Assembly: GCA_934486825.1 (NCBI GenBank)
Contig: CAKSQF010000010.1
Span: 1-64,000 of the forward strand
Origin: an uncultured Eubacteriales bacterium
Lineage (GTDB): Bacteria; Bacillota; Clostridia; Oscillospirales; CAG-272
Length of the DNA stretch: 64,000 bases
Reading direction: 5' to 3'
This document shows positions 33,816 through 42,560 of the stretch, one piece after another. Below the pieces are notes generated by a model that had not been told where the DNA came from, searched no databases, and worked only from the letters and a program-made list of their open reading frames with translations. The translations under genes and the position numbers were made by a program. Every line of letters begins with the position of its first letter. Position 1 is the stretch's first letter.

Positions 33816-36077
33816 ATGACTGATGCCGAAAAAAGACTGTATGACAGATTGTGCAAGGAGGTTTTGCTTGAGTATTCGGAGACGCCGCTTGCGCTTCTTA
33901 CATACGACATATCCGTGTCGGGCGATGCGTTGTCCGACGGATGCATTATTTTTTATTCGGACTGCTATACCGTTGTTGAAAACAGAACGGTTGTCAAAAG
34001 AATACGTCTTGAAGGAACCGAAAGATATTCGGTAAGAATTATATCGGGAGCAGTCAGACTTGAGCTTGCAATGCCGGATAAATCGGTGATTACCGTATGC
34101 AGGGCGACAATGTCGCATAAATCTGCCTTTTTCTCTGTTGCTGACAGGATAAATTCGGGGGGAGACGAGGCAAAATTACATAACCGACGTGTGAGTACGG
34201 CTACAAGATGCCGTAAGTGTGGACGCCCGCTTTCATATGGCGATCAGTTTGACCTCTGTCCGCGCTGTCGCGATAAAAGGAAAAGCATAAAGCAACTCTG
34301 GTCGATTATCAGATCGGATAAAATGTATATTTTCACGGCGGTTGTTCTATTTTTTGTCGTGACTGCGGTAAATCTTGTTACCCCGAGACTGAGCCGACTT
34401 CTCATCGACGGCTACATAGCGCCGCGTAACAGTAATTTTATCGGATTTGTGTCGGTAATCCTCTCAATGGCAATCGTAAGTGTTGTGTCAAGAATTTTGT
34501 CGGTTCTGCGCAGCCTTATTCTTATAAAAGCGAGTACAAATGTAATTACAAAACTCAGAAACGATGTGTTCGGCAGAATACAGAAGCTTTCGGTTGCAAA
34601 TATAAACAGGCATACCGTCGGTAATATTTTGCAGAGGGTGATGCGCGATACTTCAACGATACAGAATTTTCTGACAAACGAACTGCCGAATATTGCCGAA
34701 CAGCTTTTGCTTTTCGTTGCGGTTGCGGTTATTCTTTTCAGATACGATCTCCTGCTTGCCGTTCTTGTTCTTGCACCTGTTCCGATTTTTATAATTGCAC
34801 ACAGACTGTTCAGAAACAAGACAAGACGACTATACGAGGGTCAGTGGCAATGCGGCGATAAGGTTCAGACCCTGCTTCACGATATTTTTTCGGGAATCAG
34901 GATAGTGAAGGCTTACGGCAGGGAAGAATATGAAGAAAAGCGGTTTGATGAGCTTGTATACGAAGAACGAACGATAAAAGCAAGAAACGAATGTTTTTGG
35001 GCGATTTTCAATCCGCTTGTCAATTTTCTTGTCAGTGTGGGAGAATTTGCACTGCTTTATTATGTCGGCAGAAGAGTGCTTTCCGGGGATATGACTCTCG
35101 GCACTATGCAGATGTTCTCCTCCTACGTCGGTCTTATATACGGACCGATAAGGGTGCTGAGCCGTATTCCGAGACAGATCGTGCGCCTTCTCGGAGCCGT
35201 CACGAAGGTGTTTGAAATATATGACGAAAAATCGGATGTGCCCGAAAGTGACGCTCCGGTCAATGCGGATATAACGGGCAGGATAGAATTTAAAAATGTC
35301 TGCTTCGGATACGATGATGAAAAAGAGGTACTTCACGATATAAACCTGACTGTGAATCCGGGTGAAATGGTGGGAATTGTCGGCAGATCGGGGGCGGGAA
35401 AGTCAACACTTATAAATCTCGTACTCCGTATGTATGACGCAAGTGAAGGACAGATACTTGTTGACGGCAGAGACATACGGGATTATTCACAGGAAAGCCT
35501 GAGATCAAAGGTTGGCGCGGTTCTGCAGGATAATTTTCTGTTCGGCGGGACCGTCTATGATAATATCGCATACGCAAAGCCGAATGCAGATAAAAGCGAG
35601 GTCATAAATGCCGCAAGACTTGCGGGTGCACACAGCTTTATTTCCCGCCTGCCGGATGCATATCAGACAAATATAGGCGAGCGCGGTTATACTCTGTCCG
35701 GAGGTGAGAGACAGCGCATTGCCATTGCACGCGCACTTCTTCATGACCCGAAAATTCTTATTCTTGATGAAGCGACCGCTTCGCTTGATACCGAAACCGA
35801 AAAACAGATACAGGATGCCCTCTCAAAGCTTATATCCGAGCGAACGACGATAGCGATTGCACACAGACTGTCAACTCTCCGCCTTGCAACAAAGCTTGTT
35901 GTTATAGACAAGGGAAGAATCGCCGAAACGGGAACGCATGAGGAACTGATGAGACGTAAGGGTATATATTACGAACTTGTTGTTGCGCAGAAAAATATAT
36001 ATGATTTCAGATCGGATGATCAAAAACGGACGGATACCGGCGAAATGCCGCTTTCGGAAAAGGAAGCGGGAATGTAA
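33816..36077 (+). CDS. Second ABC exporter with N-terminal zinc-ribbon extension
   Basis: 753 residues. An N-terminal domain of about 125 residues is followed by a zinc ribbon (CRKCGRPLSYGDQFDLCPRC), six membrane segments (about 165-450) and an ATPase with GRSGAGKST, LSGGERQR and ILILDEAT. The layout mirrors the first exporter but the N-terminal domains differ strongly, consistent with a heterodimer. ATG 33816 is chosen over GTG 33804, which sits on the AAGGAAGG ribosome binding site. The next gene starts 3 bases after the stop. Confidence 0.9.
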   Translation: MTDAEKRLYDRLCKEVLLEYSETPLALLTYDISVSGDALSDGCIIFYSDCYTVVENRTVVKRIRLEGTERYSVRIISGAVRLELAMPDKSVITVCRATMSHKSAFFSVADRINSGGDEAKLHNRRVSTATRCRKCGRPLSYGDQFDLCPRCRDKRKSIKQLWSIIRSDKMYIFTAVVLFFVVTAVNLVTPRLSRLLIDGYIAPRNSNFIGFVSVILSMAIVSVVSRILSVLRSLILIKASTNVITKLRNDVFGRIQKLSVANINRHTVGNILQRVMRDTSTIQNFLTNELPNIAEQLLLFVAVAVILFRYDLLLAVLVLAPVPIFIIAHRLFRNKTRRLYEGQWQCGDKVQTLLHDIFSGIRIVKAYGREEYEEKRFDELVYEERTIKARNECFWAIFNPLVNFLVSVGEFALLYYVGRRVLSGDMTLGTMQMFSSYVGLIYGPIRVLSRIPRQIVRLLGAVTKVFEIYDEKSDVPESDAPVNADITGRIEFKNVCFGYDDEKEVLHDINLTVNPGEMVGIVGRSGAGKSTLINLVLRMYDASEGQILVDGRDIRDYSQESLRSKVGAVLQDNFLFGGTVYDNIAYAKPNADKSEVINAARLAGAHSFISRLPDAYQTNIGERGYTLSGGERQRIAIARALLHDPKILILDEATASLDTETEKQIQDALSKLISERTTIAIAHRLSTLRLATKLVVIDKGRIAETGTHEELMRRKGIYYELVVAQKNIYDFRSDDQKRTDTGEMPLSEKEAGM

Positions 36078-36080
36078 AAT

Positions 36081-36866
36081 ATGAAAACAGCAAACGATGC
36101 CGCAGGCGATTTTTCGGTTGAAAAAGAAAGACTTTCACTATTTTACGACGCACTGAAAAAAGTGATTTACGATGACGAAAACCGGGGAGGGATAGGGACT
36201 CTCGGTGAAAAAAGTCTGCATGCCGCACTCAAACTCTTTTTTGAGCCGGATAAAAACTTTCACGAACTGAAGGCGGGCAGATTCTGTGCCGATATTGCGA
36301 GAGACGGACATATAATCGAAATACAGACAAGATCGTTTGACAGACTGAGAAATAAGATCCGCTATTATCTGGATGAAGGGTATGTTGTGACTATCGTTTA
36401 TCCGGTCGCTGCCGTAAAATGGATCAGCTGGATAGACACCGAAAAAGGCGGGATTACGGATAAACGCAAAAGTCCGAAAAAGGGAAACGTTTATGATATA
36501 GTTCCCGAGCTTTATAAAATAAAATCACTTTTGAAATCATCCGATCTCGAATTTGATATTCTGCTTCTTGAGGTGCAGGACTATCGTAACCTTGACGGGT
36601 ACGGCAATGACAGAAAAAAACGCTCAACACGTTATGAGCGTATACCGCTGTCGCTGCTCGGTGAGGTTTGTACCGGAGCGTCCGACAATTTTTCGGCACT
36701 TGTTCCGGATGGTCTTCCCGATATGTTTACGTCACGTGATTTTGCGGATGCTGCGGGTATTGCAAGATCTGCGGCTTCGCTCACTCTTTCGATTCTTACG
36801 GAGGTATCGGCAGTAGAACGTGTCGGCAAGGAGAAAAACAGCTATATTTACAGAGTCCGTAAATGA
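36081..36866 (+). CDS. Putative PD-(D/E)XK-like protein with winged-helix C-terminus
   Basis: A 261-residue soluble protein. Residues about 35-115 have a nuclease-like order: Glu in TLGEKSLHAALK, then FCADIARDGHIIEIQTRSF (D...E-x-Q) and a helix (RLRNKIRYYLDEGYVVTIVYPV). This resembles PD-(D/E)XK cores with Gln in place of Lys. Residues about 215-260 (FTSRDFADAAGIARSAASLTLSIL...VERV) look like a winged helix. It is the last gene of the exporter operon, 3 bases after the second transporter. A nuclease role is inference; it could equally be a regulator. Confidence 0.5.
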   Translation: MKTANDAAGDFSVEKERLSLFYDALKKVIYDDENRGGIGTLGEKSLHAALKLFFEPDKNFHELKAGRFCADIARDGHIIEIQTRSFDRLRNKIRYYLDEGYVVTIVYPVAAVKWISWIDTEKGGITDKRKSPKKGNVYDIVPELYKIKSLLKSSDLEFDILLLEVQDYRNLDGYGNDRKKRSTRYERIPLSLLGEVCTGASDNFSALVPDGLPDMFTSRDFADAAGIARSAASLTLSILTEVSAVERVGKEKNSYIYRVRK

Positions 36867-36867
36867 A

Positions 36868-36918
36868 AAAAGGATGCAATGAGGAGGGAAATCCCTTTTA
36901 CGCGCATCCTTTTTTGTC
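36868..36918 (+). terminator. Terminator of the ABC-DUF1854 operon
   Basis: AAAAAGGATGC and GCATCCTTTTTT form the stem around about 27 bases that contain a small inner pairing (GGGA/TCCC). Confidence 0.85.
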
Positions 36919-37064
36919 TACGTGTTTTTAGTGTTATCGGTTTTGCTGTCGGATAATAACAAAAACGCATGGTGATTGTACCGGGTATCTCCGGAATAAA
37001 GATTTGAATCGGATTTTGAAATGTAAAATGTTTTTAAAATGTGATGCAATGTATTTTGCAATAC
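36919..37064. other. Intergenic stretch without a recognised gene
   Basis: The 271-base gap 36867-37137 holds the operon terminator, an AT-rich stretch with a weak inverted repeat (GTTATC...GATAATAAC) and the promoter at 37065. No coding frame with a ribosome binding site and no known RNA is seen. Confidence 0.5.
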
Positions 37065-37093
37065 TTGAAATAACCGAAAAAGTGTGCTACAAT
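37065..37093 (+). promoter_or_regulatory. Sigma-A promoter of the GT2 gene
   Basis: TTGAAA at 37065-37070, a 17-base spacer and TACAAT at 37088-37093, 44 bases before the ATG. Confidence 0.75.
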
Positions 37094-37137
37094 TGAGGTC
37101 AAACAGCAGTCAGAATAAATGAAACGAAGGTGTAAAT

Positions 37138-37818
37138 ATGAAAACAGTTGTACTTATTCCCGCATATAAGCCGGACGATGCCCTGATAAAAACAGTCGTC
37201 GAACTGTCGTCGCACGGATACGATATTCTTGTGGTTGATGACGGCGGAGGAGCGGATTACGACGATATTTTCAGATGTGTGAGCGGTTTTGCGAAGGTTC
37301 TGAGAAAAAAGAAAAATTACGGCAAGGGCGCGGCGCTCAAGACCGGCTTCAGATATATACTGAACAGAATGCCCGATGTCGGGTATGTGGTAACCGCAGA
37401 CGCAGACGGTCAGCATAAAACCGCCGATATAGCAAAGGTTGATGAAAGATTGCGTGAAGGGTCTGAATTTGTACTCGGATCGCGCGAATTTGCCGGGGAG
37501 GTTCCGGTGAGGTCAAGACTCGGAAATATGATAACGAGGGGTGTCTTTTCGGTTGTCAGCGGGGTGTCGGTCGGCGATACGCAGACCGGACTTCGCGGAT
37601 TTGACAGATCACTTCTCGAATGGCTTGTGTCGATCCCCGGACATCGCTATGAGTATGAAATGAATATGCTTCTTGATGCGGCAAAAAGGGGTATACGGAT
37701 CAACGAGGTGACCATTGAGACCGTATATGAAAAAGGCAATCCCTCTTCGCATTTTAATCCGGTGAAGGATTCGGTCAAAATATATAAGTGCATATTCGGA
37801 TACGCGTTTAAAAAGTAA
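37138..37818 (+). CDS. Family 2 glycosyltransferase, polyprenyl-phosphate sugar synthase type
   Basis: A 226-residue GT2 enzyme of the DPM1 kind with no C-terminal membrane domain. Motifs: VLIPAYKPDD at the start, DILVVDDGGG, then NYGKGAALKTGF, VTADADGQH (donor DxD), and GDTQTGLRGFDRSLL. These enzymes load a sugar on undecaprenyl phosphate at the cytosolic face for later transfer outside. The family GT-C transferase YfhO at 42561 is a natural downstream user. Own promoter; ATG 37138 has GAAGG nearby. Confidence 0.88.
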   Translation: MKTVVLIPAYKPDDALIKTVVELSSHGYDILVVDDGGGADYDDIFRCVSGFAKVLRKKKNYGKGAALKTGFRYILNRMPDVGYVVTADADGQHKTADIAKVDERLREGSEFVLGSREFAGEVPVRSRLGNMITRGVFSVVSGVSVGDTQTGLRGFDRSLLEWLVSIPGHRYEYEMNMLLDAAKRGIRINEVTIETVYEKGNPSSHFNPVKDSVKIYKCIFGYAFKK

Positions 37819-37881
37819 CAGAGAAGCTTCGTAAAAAGTAACAGACCAGATAAAAATCAAGGATAAAGAGGTAAAACACAG

Positions 37882-39048
37882 ATGACCCGAGAGAATAAGT
37901 ATCGTCTTTCAACCGTTTTCCTTGCTGATTTTGTTTTGTTTGCTGTGCTTTTCGGCGTTTTCATGTATTTTCACTATTATAAAAGCCAGATGAATTCCGG
38001 AAATAAGATAGATCATCTCGGACAGATCACAAAGCCGTCGGTAAGCACCGACAGCAATTTGCCTGACACCCCGGGTCAGACAGATTCAGGACAATTCGGC
38101 GCGGCTTTCCCTGAACGTTTTCTGAACGGTGAAAAGAAGCAGCTTGTCGATGATAAGGAAATACGCGATTACCTTTCATCTATGAGTTTTGAAGCTTATG
38201 ACGGCGACGGTAACGGTAAGTTTATCGGTCTGTATCAGAGCGGTGCTGTCTTCATGACCGTTCTGCGTGTCGATTATACGCTTATATCGGGTGTCAGCGG
38301 CAACCCGCATAAGGAACGCTACTTCGTGTATGATTTCTATATACGGGATATTGAAAATCTTTACTCAAATGTGACCAACGAACGCAAGGATTTCGAAGAA
38401 CTGATAAACGAAGCCGAAAGCACCGTCGATTTCCCGACGGATGACGTTTCGGTAAGCGGTCTGCCGATCGCCGCTGTCAACGGAGATTATTGGGGAAATA
38501 CAAACCACACGCTCATTGCCGAGCGTAACGGTTCGGTTCTGCATCTTTCCGACAGAGTGGAAAGTGATGTGTGCGTGCTCTATTGGGACGGCATTATGCA
38601 GACATATACGCCCGAAGAATTTGTCTGGAGCGACGTAGAGAAGAGGGGACCGTATCAGATATGGAATTTCGGTCCCGGTCTGATTGATGCAAATGGGGAA
38701 GCGGTGAAGAATTATTCAAGTTCAAGCTATGATCCGTATGTTATCAATTCAAGGCATCCGAGAACCGTTATGGGCTATTTTGAACCCGGTCATTACTGTT
38801 TCGTTACCATTGACGGCAGATCCGATTATTCGGACGGAATGACTATGGTTGAGGTTGCGGATCTGATGAAAAAGATCGGTTGCAGGCAGGCATACAATAT
38901 GGACGGCGGCGACAGTACATACGGGTATTACGGCGGTACGGTTCTTCGCTGTAATGAGGATCGTGCGGAAAACGGTAATTCGCGGAAGATATACGACATA
39001 ATATGTGTCGGCGAGGTCGTAAGATCCGGAAATAGCAATAAGGAATGA
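37882..39048 (+). CDS. Membrane-anchored phosphodiester glycosidase (NAGPA domain)
   Basis: 388 residues. One N-terminal membrane anchor (about 10-30), a Ser/Thr/Pro-rich linker (about 48-75), then a NAGPA domain (about 190-385) with AAVNGDYWG, FGPGLIDANG, HPRTVMGYF and the signature IGCRQAYNMDGGDST. The family cleaves GlcNAc-alpha-1-phosphodiesters (the mammalian 'uncovering enzyme') and has bacterial members acting on cell-wall or polysaccharide phosphodiesters. It acts outside the membrane. It lies 63 bases after the GT2 gene, with a 13-base direct repeat in that gap. Confidence 0.88.
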   Translation: MTRENKYRLSTVFLADFVLFAVLFGVFMYFHYYKSQMNSGNKIDHLGQITKPSVSTDSNLPDTPGQTDSGQFGAAFPERFLNGEKKQLVDDKEIRDYLSSMSFEAYDGDGNGKFIGLYQSGAVFMTVLRVDYTLISGVSGNPHKERYFVYDFYIRDIENLYSNVTNERKDFEELINEAESTVDFPTDDVSVSGLPIAAVNGDYWGNTNHTLIAERNGSVLHLSDRVESDVCVLYWDGIMQTYTPEEFVWSDVEKRGPYQIWNFGPGLIDANGEAVKNYSSSSYDPYVINSRHPRTVMGYFEPGHYCFVTIDGRSDYSDGMTMVEVADLMKKIGCRQAYNMDGGDSTYGYYGGTVLRCNEDRAENGNSRKIYDIICVGEVVRSGNSNKE

Positions 39049-39058
39049 GGGACAGAAA

Positions 39059-39274
39059 ATGAAGAAATTTTTAAATTTTTTATATTCGGTCCTGCCGCAT
39101 GCGATAATAATTATGTCATTGTTTCTTATCACTTGCTTTATTGTTGACCGGTTTAACCGCGCAATGTCATTTGTTAACAATGATATAACAAAATATGTAT
39201 TGTTTTTTTTGTCGGTATCTGCTATAATACAATCGGTTGTTATTGTTGTGAGGAAAAACGGCAATGATAAATAA
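39059..39274 (+). CDS. Small two-span membrane protein
   Basis: 71 residues, beginning MKKFLNFLYSVLPHAI, with membrane segments at about 12-29 and 44-62 and a charged C-terminus. It starts 10 bases after the phosphodiester glycosidase stop, with GAGGGACAG upstream of the ATG, so it is probably co-translated. No family recognised. Confidence 0.65.
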   Translation: MKKFLNFLYSVLPHAIIIMSLFLITCFIVDRFNRAMSFVNNDITKYVLFFLSVSAIIQSVVIVVRKNGNDK

Positions 39275-39301
39275 GTATATGCAGAGAAAGTCACATCAGC
39301 C

Positions 39302-39979
39302 ATGTTGACAATTGAAGATGAAAGCGAAATAATAAACTCCGGATATCCGGTTATAGTCCCTCTTCTCGTTGAGGAGTACAAGGGGGATTTTGAAATTGAG
39401 GCTTACAGCAGAATAGAAAAAATCGCCGAAGAATATCATTCGAAATTTTTCGGCAAATTTTTCTCTTCAAATGCGATAGACTGGATTGACGAGCGGCTTC
39501 GTCCGTATGTTGAGTCAGAGGGCTATCTGCGTGAATGTACCGGTAAATACCGCTGGTATTATCGGTATGAGGCAAATACCGATACGAAGCTTCCGTCGGA
39601 ACTGATTCTGCCGTCGACCGAGATGCTTTCGGAAGGCGAATATGATTTTCTTGTATCATTTTCTCTTGCCGAACAGCTTGTCAAGGGATTGCCGTCTTTT
39701 GTCACGAAGGACGGCGACAGGATAGTGTCCATTGCAACCGTCAACGAACACAGCGACGGTCAGAAAATGCTTGAGATAACGGTTGAGACCGCGCCCGCAT
39801 ATAGATCGCGCGGATTCGGACTTTCGAATACCGTGGCACTTGCGGGTTATCTTGTAAATCGGGGATTCGGTGTGACCTATGCCTGTTCGAAATATAACAG
39901 GGTGTCCTGCTCTCTTGCAAAGAAAGCAGGATTTGAAAAGGTCGGACGTTTCTATGCGTACACGGCGTATAAGCTTTGA
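39302..39979 (+). CDS. GNAT family acetyltransferase
   Basis: A 225-residue protein with a C-terminal acetyl-CoA binding GNAT fold. The V-x-T-x-P-x-x-R-x-x-G/A core appears as VETAPAYRSRGFGLSNTVAL, then YACSKYNRVSCSLAKKAGFEKVGR. The N-terminal about 100 residues are of the kind seen in uncharacterised Firmicutes GNAT proteins. Substrate unknown. It lies 21 bases upstream of rqcH; a weak GAGAAAG precedes the ATG. Confidence 0.85.
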   Translation: MLTIEDESEIINSGYPVIVPLLVEEYKGDFEIEAYSRIEKIAEEYHSKFFGKFFSSNAIDWIDERLRPYVESEGYLRECTGKYRWYYRYEANTDTKLPSELILPSTEMLSEGEYDFLVSFSLAEQLVKGLPSFVTKDGDRIVSIATVNEHSDGQKMLEITVETAPAYRSRGFGLSNTVALAGYLVNRGFGVTYACSKYNRVSCSLAKKAGFEKVGRFYAYTAYKL

Positions 39980-40000
39980 TTGAAAAAAGGAGACCGGAAA

Positions 40001-41746
40001 ATGGCTTTTGATGCAGGTATGGTTGCGGCTGTAACGACGGAGCTGAGACAAAGGCTTGTCGGTGCGAGAGTCGAGAAGGTTCAGCAACCCGAAAAGGATG
40101 AGATTATGCTTGTGCTGCATGCGGCAGGGGAAAGCCTTCGGCTTACCGTTTCCGCGTCTGCCAATAATCCGAAAATACATATATCATCCGAAATAAAGGA
40201 AAATCCGCAGACACCGCCGATGTTTTGTGTCATGCTCAGAAAATATCTCGGTGGAGCACGCGTTGCGGAAATAGAACAACTCGGATTCGAGCGTATTGTC
40301 AGGATCACATTTGACGGCAGGGACGAGATGGGCTTTGCAAAGAGGGTAAAGCTTTATCATGAGATAATGGGTAAGTACAGCAATCTTGTTTTTACCGATG
40401 AATCTGACAGAATAATCGGAGTAATTCGTCCGGTCGATTTTTCGACGTCTCAAAAAAGGCAGGTTCTTCCCGGAATGTGCTATGAAATGCCACCTTCCCA
40501 GAATAAGGCGAACCCACTTGAGGAAACCGAGGCGCTTTTTCTGCAAAGGGTTCATGCGTGCGGGCGCGAGACCGTTACCGATAAATTCATAACCGAAACA
40601 TACTGCGGAATATCATCGCTTGTTGCACGTGAGATCGTTTGCAGGGCTGGTGACGGCGGAGAAAATGCTGTCATGCGCTCGTTTTTCGATATTATCGGCA
40701 GAATCAGGGATAAGAGGTTTGAACCGTGTCTTGTCGTTGATAAGGATGACCGTCCGTGCGAATATTCTTTTGTGAAGATAACCCAGTACGGTGACGCCGT
40801 AAATACCGTAATGTATGAAAGTACCTCCGCACTTATAGAAACATATTTTTCGTCAAGAGACCGCGCGGACCGTACAAGACAACGTGCGTACGATCTTTTT
40901 AAAACAATTCATAATGCGATTGCGCGGATCGAAAAAAAGAGAAGTCTGCAAACAGATGAGCTTGAGAAGGCGGGGCACAAGGACGAATACAGATTAAAAG
41001 GCGATCTGATAACCGCCAGTATGTATATGCTCACACGCGGTATGAAGACCGCAAGAATCACCGACTATTCCGATCCCGAAATGCGCGAGGTCGAAATAGA
41101 GCTTGATCCCAGGCTTTCACCGGCTGCAAATGCTCAGAAATGGTACAAGAAATACAACAAAGCAAAAAAAGCGGAAACCGAGCTGAAAAAGCAGCTTGAG
41201 GAATCGGATGCCGAGCTTTTGTTTCTGCGCTCTGAGCTTGATCTGCTCGAACGTGCAAACGGTCAGACAGAGCTTGACGATATCCGCTCCGAGCTTTCCG
41301 AGTACGGGTATGGAAACTCTTCTTCAAAAAAAGCTGTCCGGAACGGCAAAAAAAGTCAGTCAAAGCCGCTTGAATTTCGTACAAGCGGCGGATATCGGGT
41401 TCTTTGCGGAAAAAACAATCTTCAGAATGAATATATCAGACAAAAGGTCGCTTCAAAGGAAGACTGGTGGTTTCATGTCAAGAACGCCCCCGGTTCTCAC
41501 GTTCTGCTTCTGTGCGATATGGGTGAACCGTCGGAGGTTGATTTTACCGAAGCGGCAATGATTGCCGCCTGCCATTCGTCTCTTGCGGAAGCAAAAAACA
41601 TTACCGTTGATTATACAAAAGTCAAAAATCTGAAAAAGCCCGCAGGCTCAAAACCCGGGTTTGTTATTTATCATACAAATTACAGTGCATACGTCAGTCC
41701 GGATGCCGCTTTGTGTAAGTCGTTACAAGTTTCCGGAAAGCAATGA
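40001..41746 (+). CDS. rqcH: NFACT-domain ribosome quality control protein RqcH
   Basis: A 581-residue homologue of RqcH/FbpA/Rqc2, which binds obstructed 50S subunits and recruits tRNA-Ala to add alanine tails to stalled chains. Layout: NFACT-N (MAFDAGMVAAVTTELRQRL..., FCVMLRKYLGGARV), a coiled-coil middle (KWYKKYNKAKKAETELKKQLEE) and NFACT-R (EFRTSGGYRVLCGKNNLQNEYI, DWWFHVKNAPGSHVLL). ATG 40001 has AAAGGAG nine bases upstream. It is embedded between unrelated envelope genes. Confidence 0.93.
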   Translation: MAFDAGMVAAVTTELRQRLVGARVEKVQQPEKDEIMLVLHAAGESLRLTVSASANNPKIHISSEIKENPQTPPMFCVMLRKYLGGARVAEIEQLGFERIVRITFDGRDEMGFAKRVKLYHEIMGKYSNLVFTDESDRIIGVIRPVDFSTSQKRQVLPGMCYEMPPSQNKANPLEETEALFLQRVHACGRETVTDKFITETYCGISSLVAREIVCRAGDGGENAVMRSFFDIIGRIRDKRFEPCLVVDKDDRPCEYSFVKITQYGDAVNTVMYESTSALIETYFSSRDRADRTRQRAYDLFKTIHNAIARIEKKRSLQTDELEKAGHKDEYRLKGDLITASMYMLTRGMKTARITDYSDPEMREVEIELDPRLSPAANAQKWYKKYNKAKKAETELKKQLEESDAELLFLRSELDLLERANGQTELDDIRSELSEYGYGNSSSKKAVRNGKKSQSKPLEFRTSGGYRVLCGKNNLQNEYIRQKVASKEDWWFHVKNAPGSHVLLLCDMGEPSEVDFTEAAMIAACHSSLAEAKNITVDYTKVKNLKKPAGSKPGFVIYHTNYSAYVSPDAALCKSLQVSGKQ

Positions 41747-41767
41747 TTTCTTGAAAGAAGGCTTTTT

Positions 41768-42538
41768 GTGAGTACAAAAAAGAAAAAAACAATAATTATT
41801 TCAATAACTGCGACCGTTCTGGCGGTCTTGCTCTTTGCCGGACTTTTTCCGTTTGTAAAAATGAAAGTCGTTGAATTCAGAGCATACAGGGTTGCTCCTC
41901 TCTCCGACAGCATGCTTGAAAATTCAGGATACGAGTCGGCTGATAAGCTGATGATTGTCGCTCATCCGGATGATGAACTGATTTTCGGCGGAGGACATCT
42001 TCTTGAAGGCGGATATTTCGTTGTCTGCATAACAAACGGAAGAAACAAAACGAGAAGTGAGGAATTCAGACGCGTTATCAGGGAGACCGGTAATAACGGA
42101 ATAATTCTCAATTATCCGGATAAGGTCAACGGTAAGAGAGATGATTGGTCTCATGTCAGAGACGGTATATTGTCGGATATCGAAAAGGTAATCGATCTGA
42201 AGGATTGGAAGGAAATAGTTACGCATAACGAGAACGGTGAGTACGGTCATCAGCACCATAAAATGACCCATTCACTGGTCGTTGAAGGATATGAGGCTGA
42301 AAAGCCGGAAGCAAGACTTTATTTCTTCGGAAAGTATCATAAGGCTGTAACCGTGAAAAAATATGAAAGCGGCGAGAAGCCGATGCCGGAGGATATGAAG
42401 AACAGACTTCCCGATGATGTTTTTGCGCGTAAAACGGAAATAAGTAAACTGTATAAGTCGCAAAAGCATACAATCGATGGGCTCTGGCATATAGCGCCAT
42501 ATGAAAATTTCACCGAGTATGTCGCAACACAAAAATGA
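41768..42538 (+). CDS. Membrane-anchored PIG-L/LmbE-type deacetylase
   Basis: A 256-residue zinc-dependent N-acetylglucosaminyl deacetylase family protein with an N-terminal membrane anchor (about 8-30). Motifs: IVAHPDDELIFGGGH, ITNGRNKTR and HNENGEYGHQHHK, which carry the metal ligands. The anchor suggests action outside the membrane on a lipid- or wall-linked amino sugar. The start is GTG 41768 with GAAAGAAGG upstream. It precedes the YfhO gene by 22 bases and may alter the same glycan. Confidence 0.88.
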   Translation: MSTKKKKTIIISITATVLAVLLFAGLFPFVKMKVVEFRAYRVAPLSDSMLENSGYESADKLMIVAHPDDELIFGGGHLLEGGYFVVCITNGRNKTRSEEFRRVIRETGNNGIILNYPDKVNGKRDDWSHVRDGILSDIEKVIDLKDWKEIVTHNENGEYGHQHHKMTHSLVVEGYEAEKPEARLYFFGKYHKAVTVKKYESGEKPMPEDMKNRLPDDVFARKTEISKLYKSQKHTIDGLWHIAPYENFTEYVATQK

Positions 42539-42560
42539 TTATCAAAGAAAGAATTGACAG

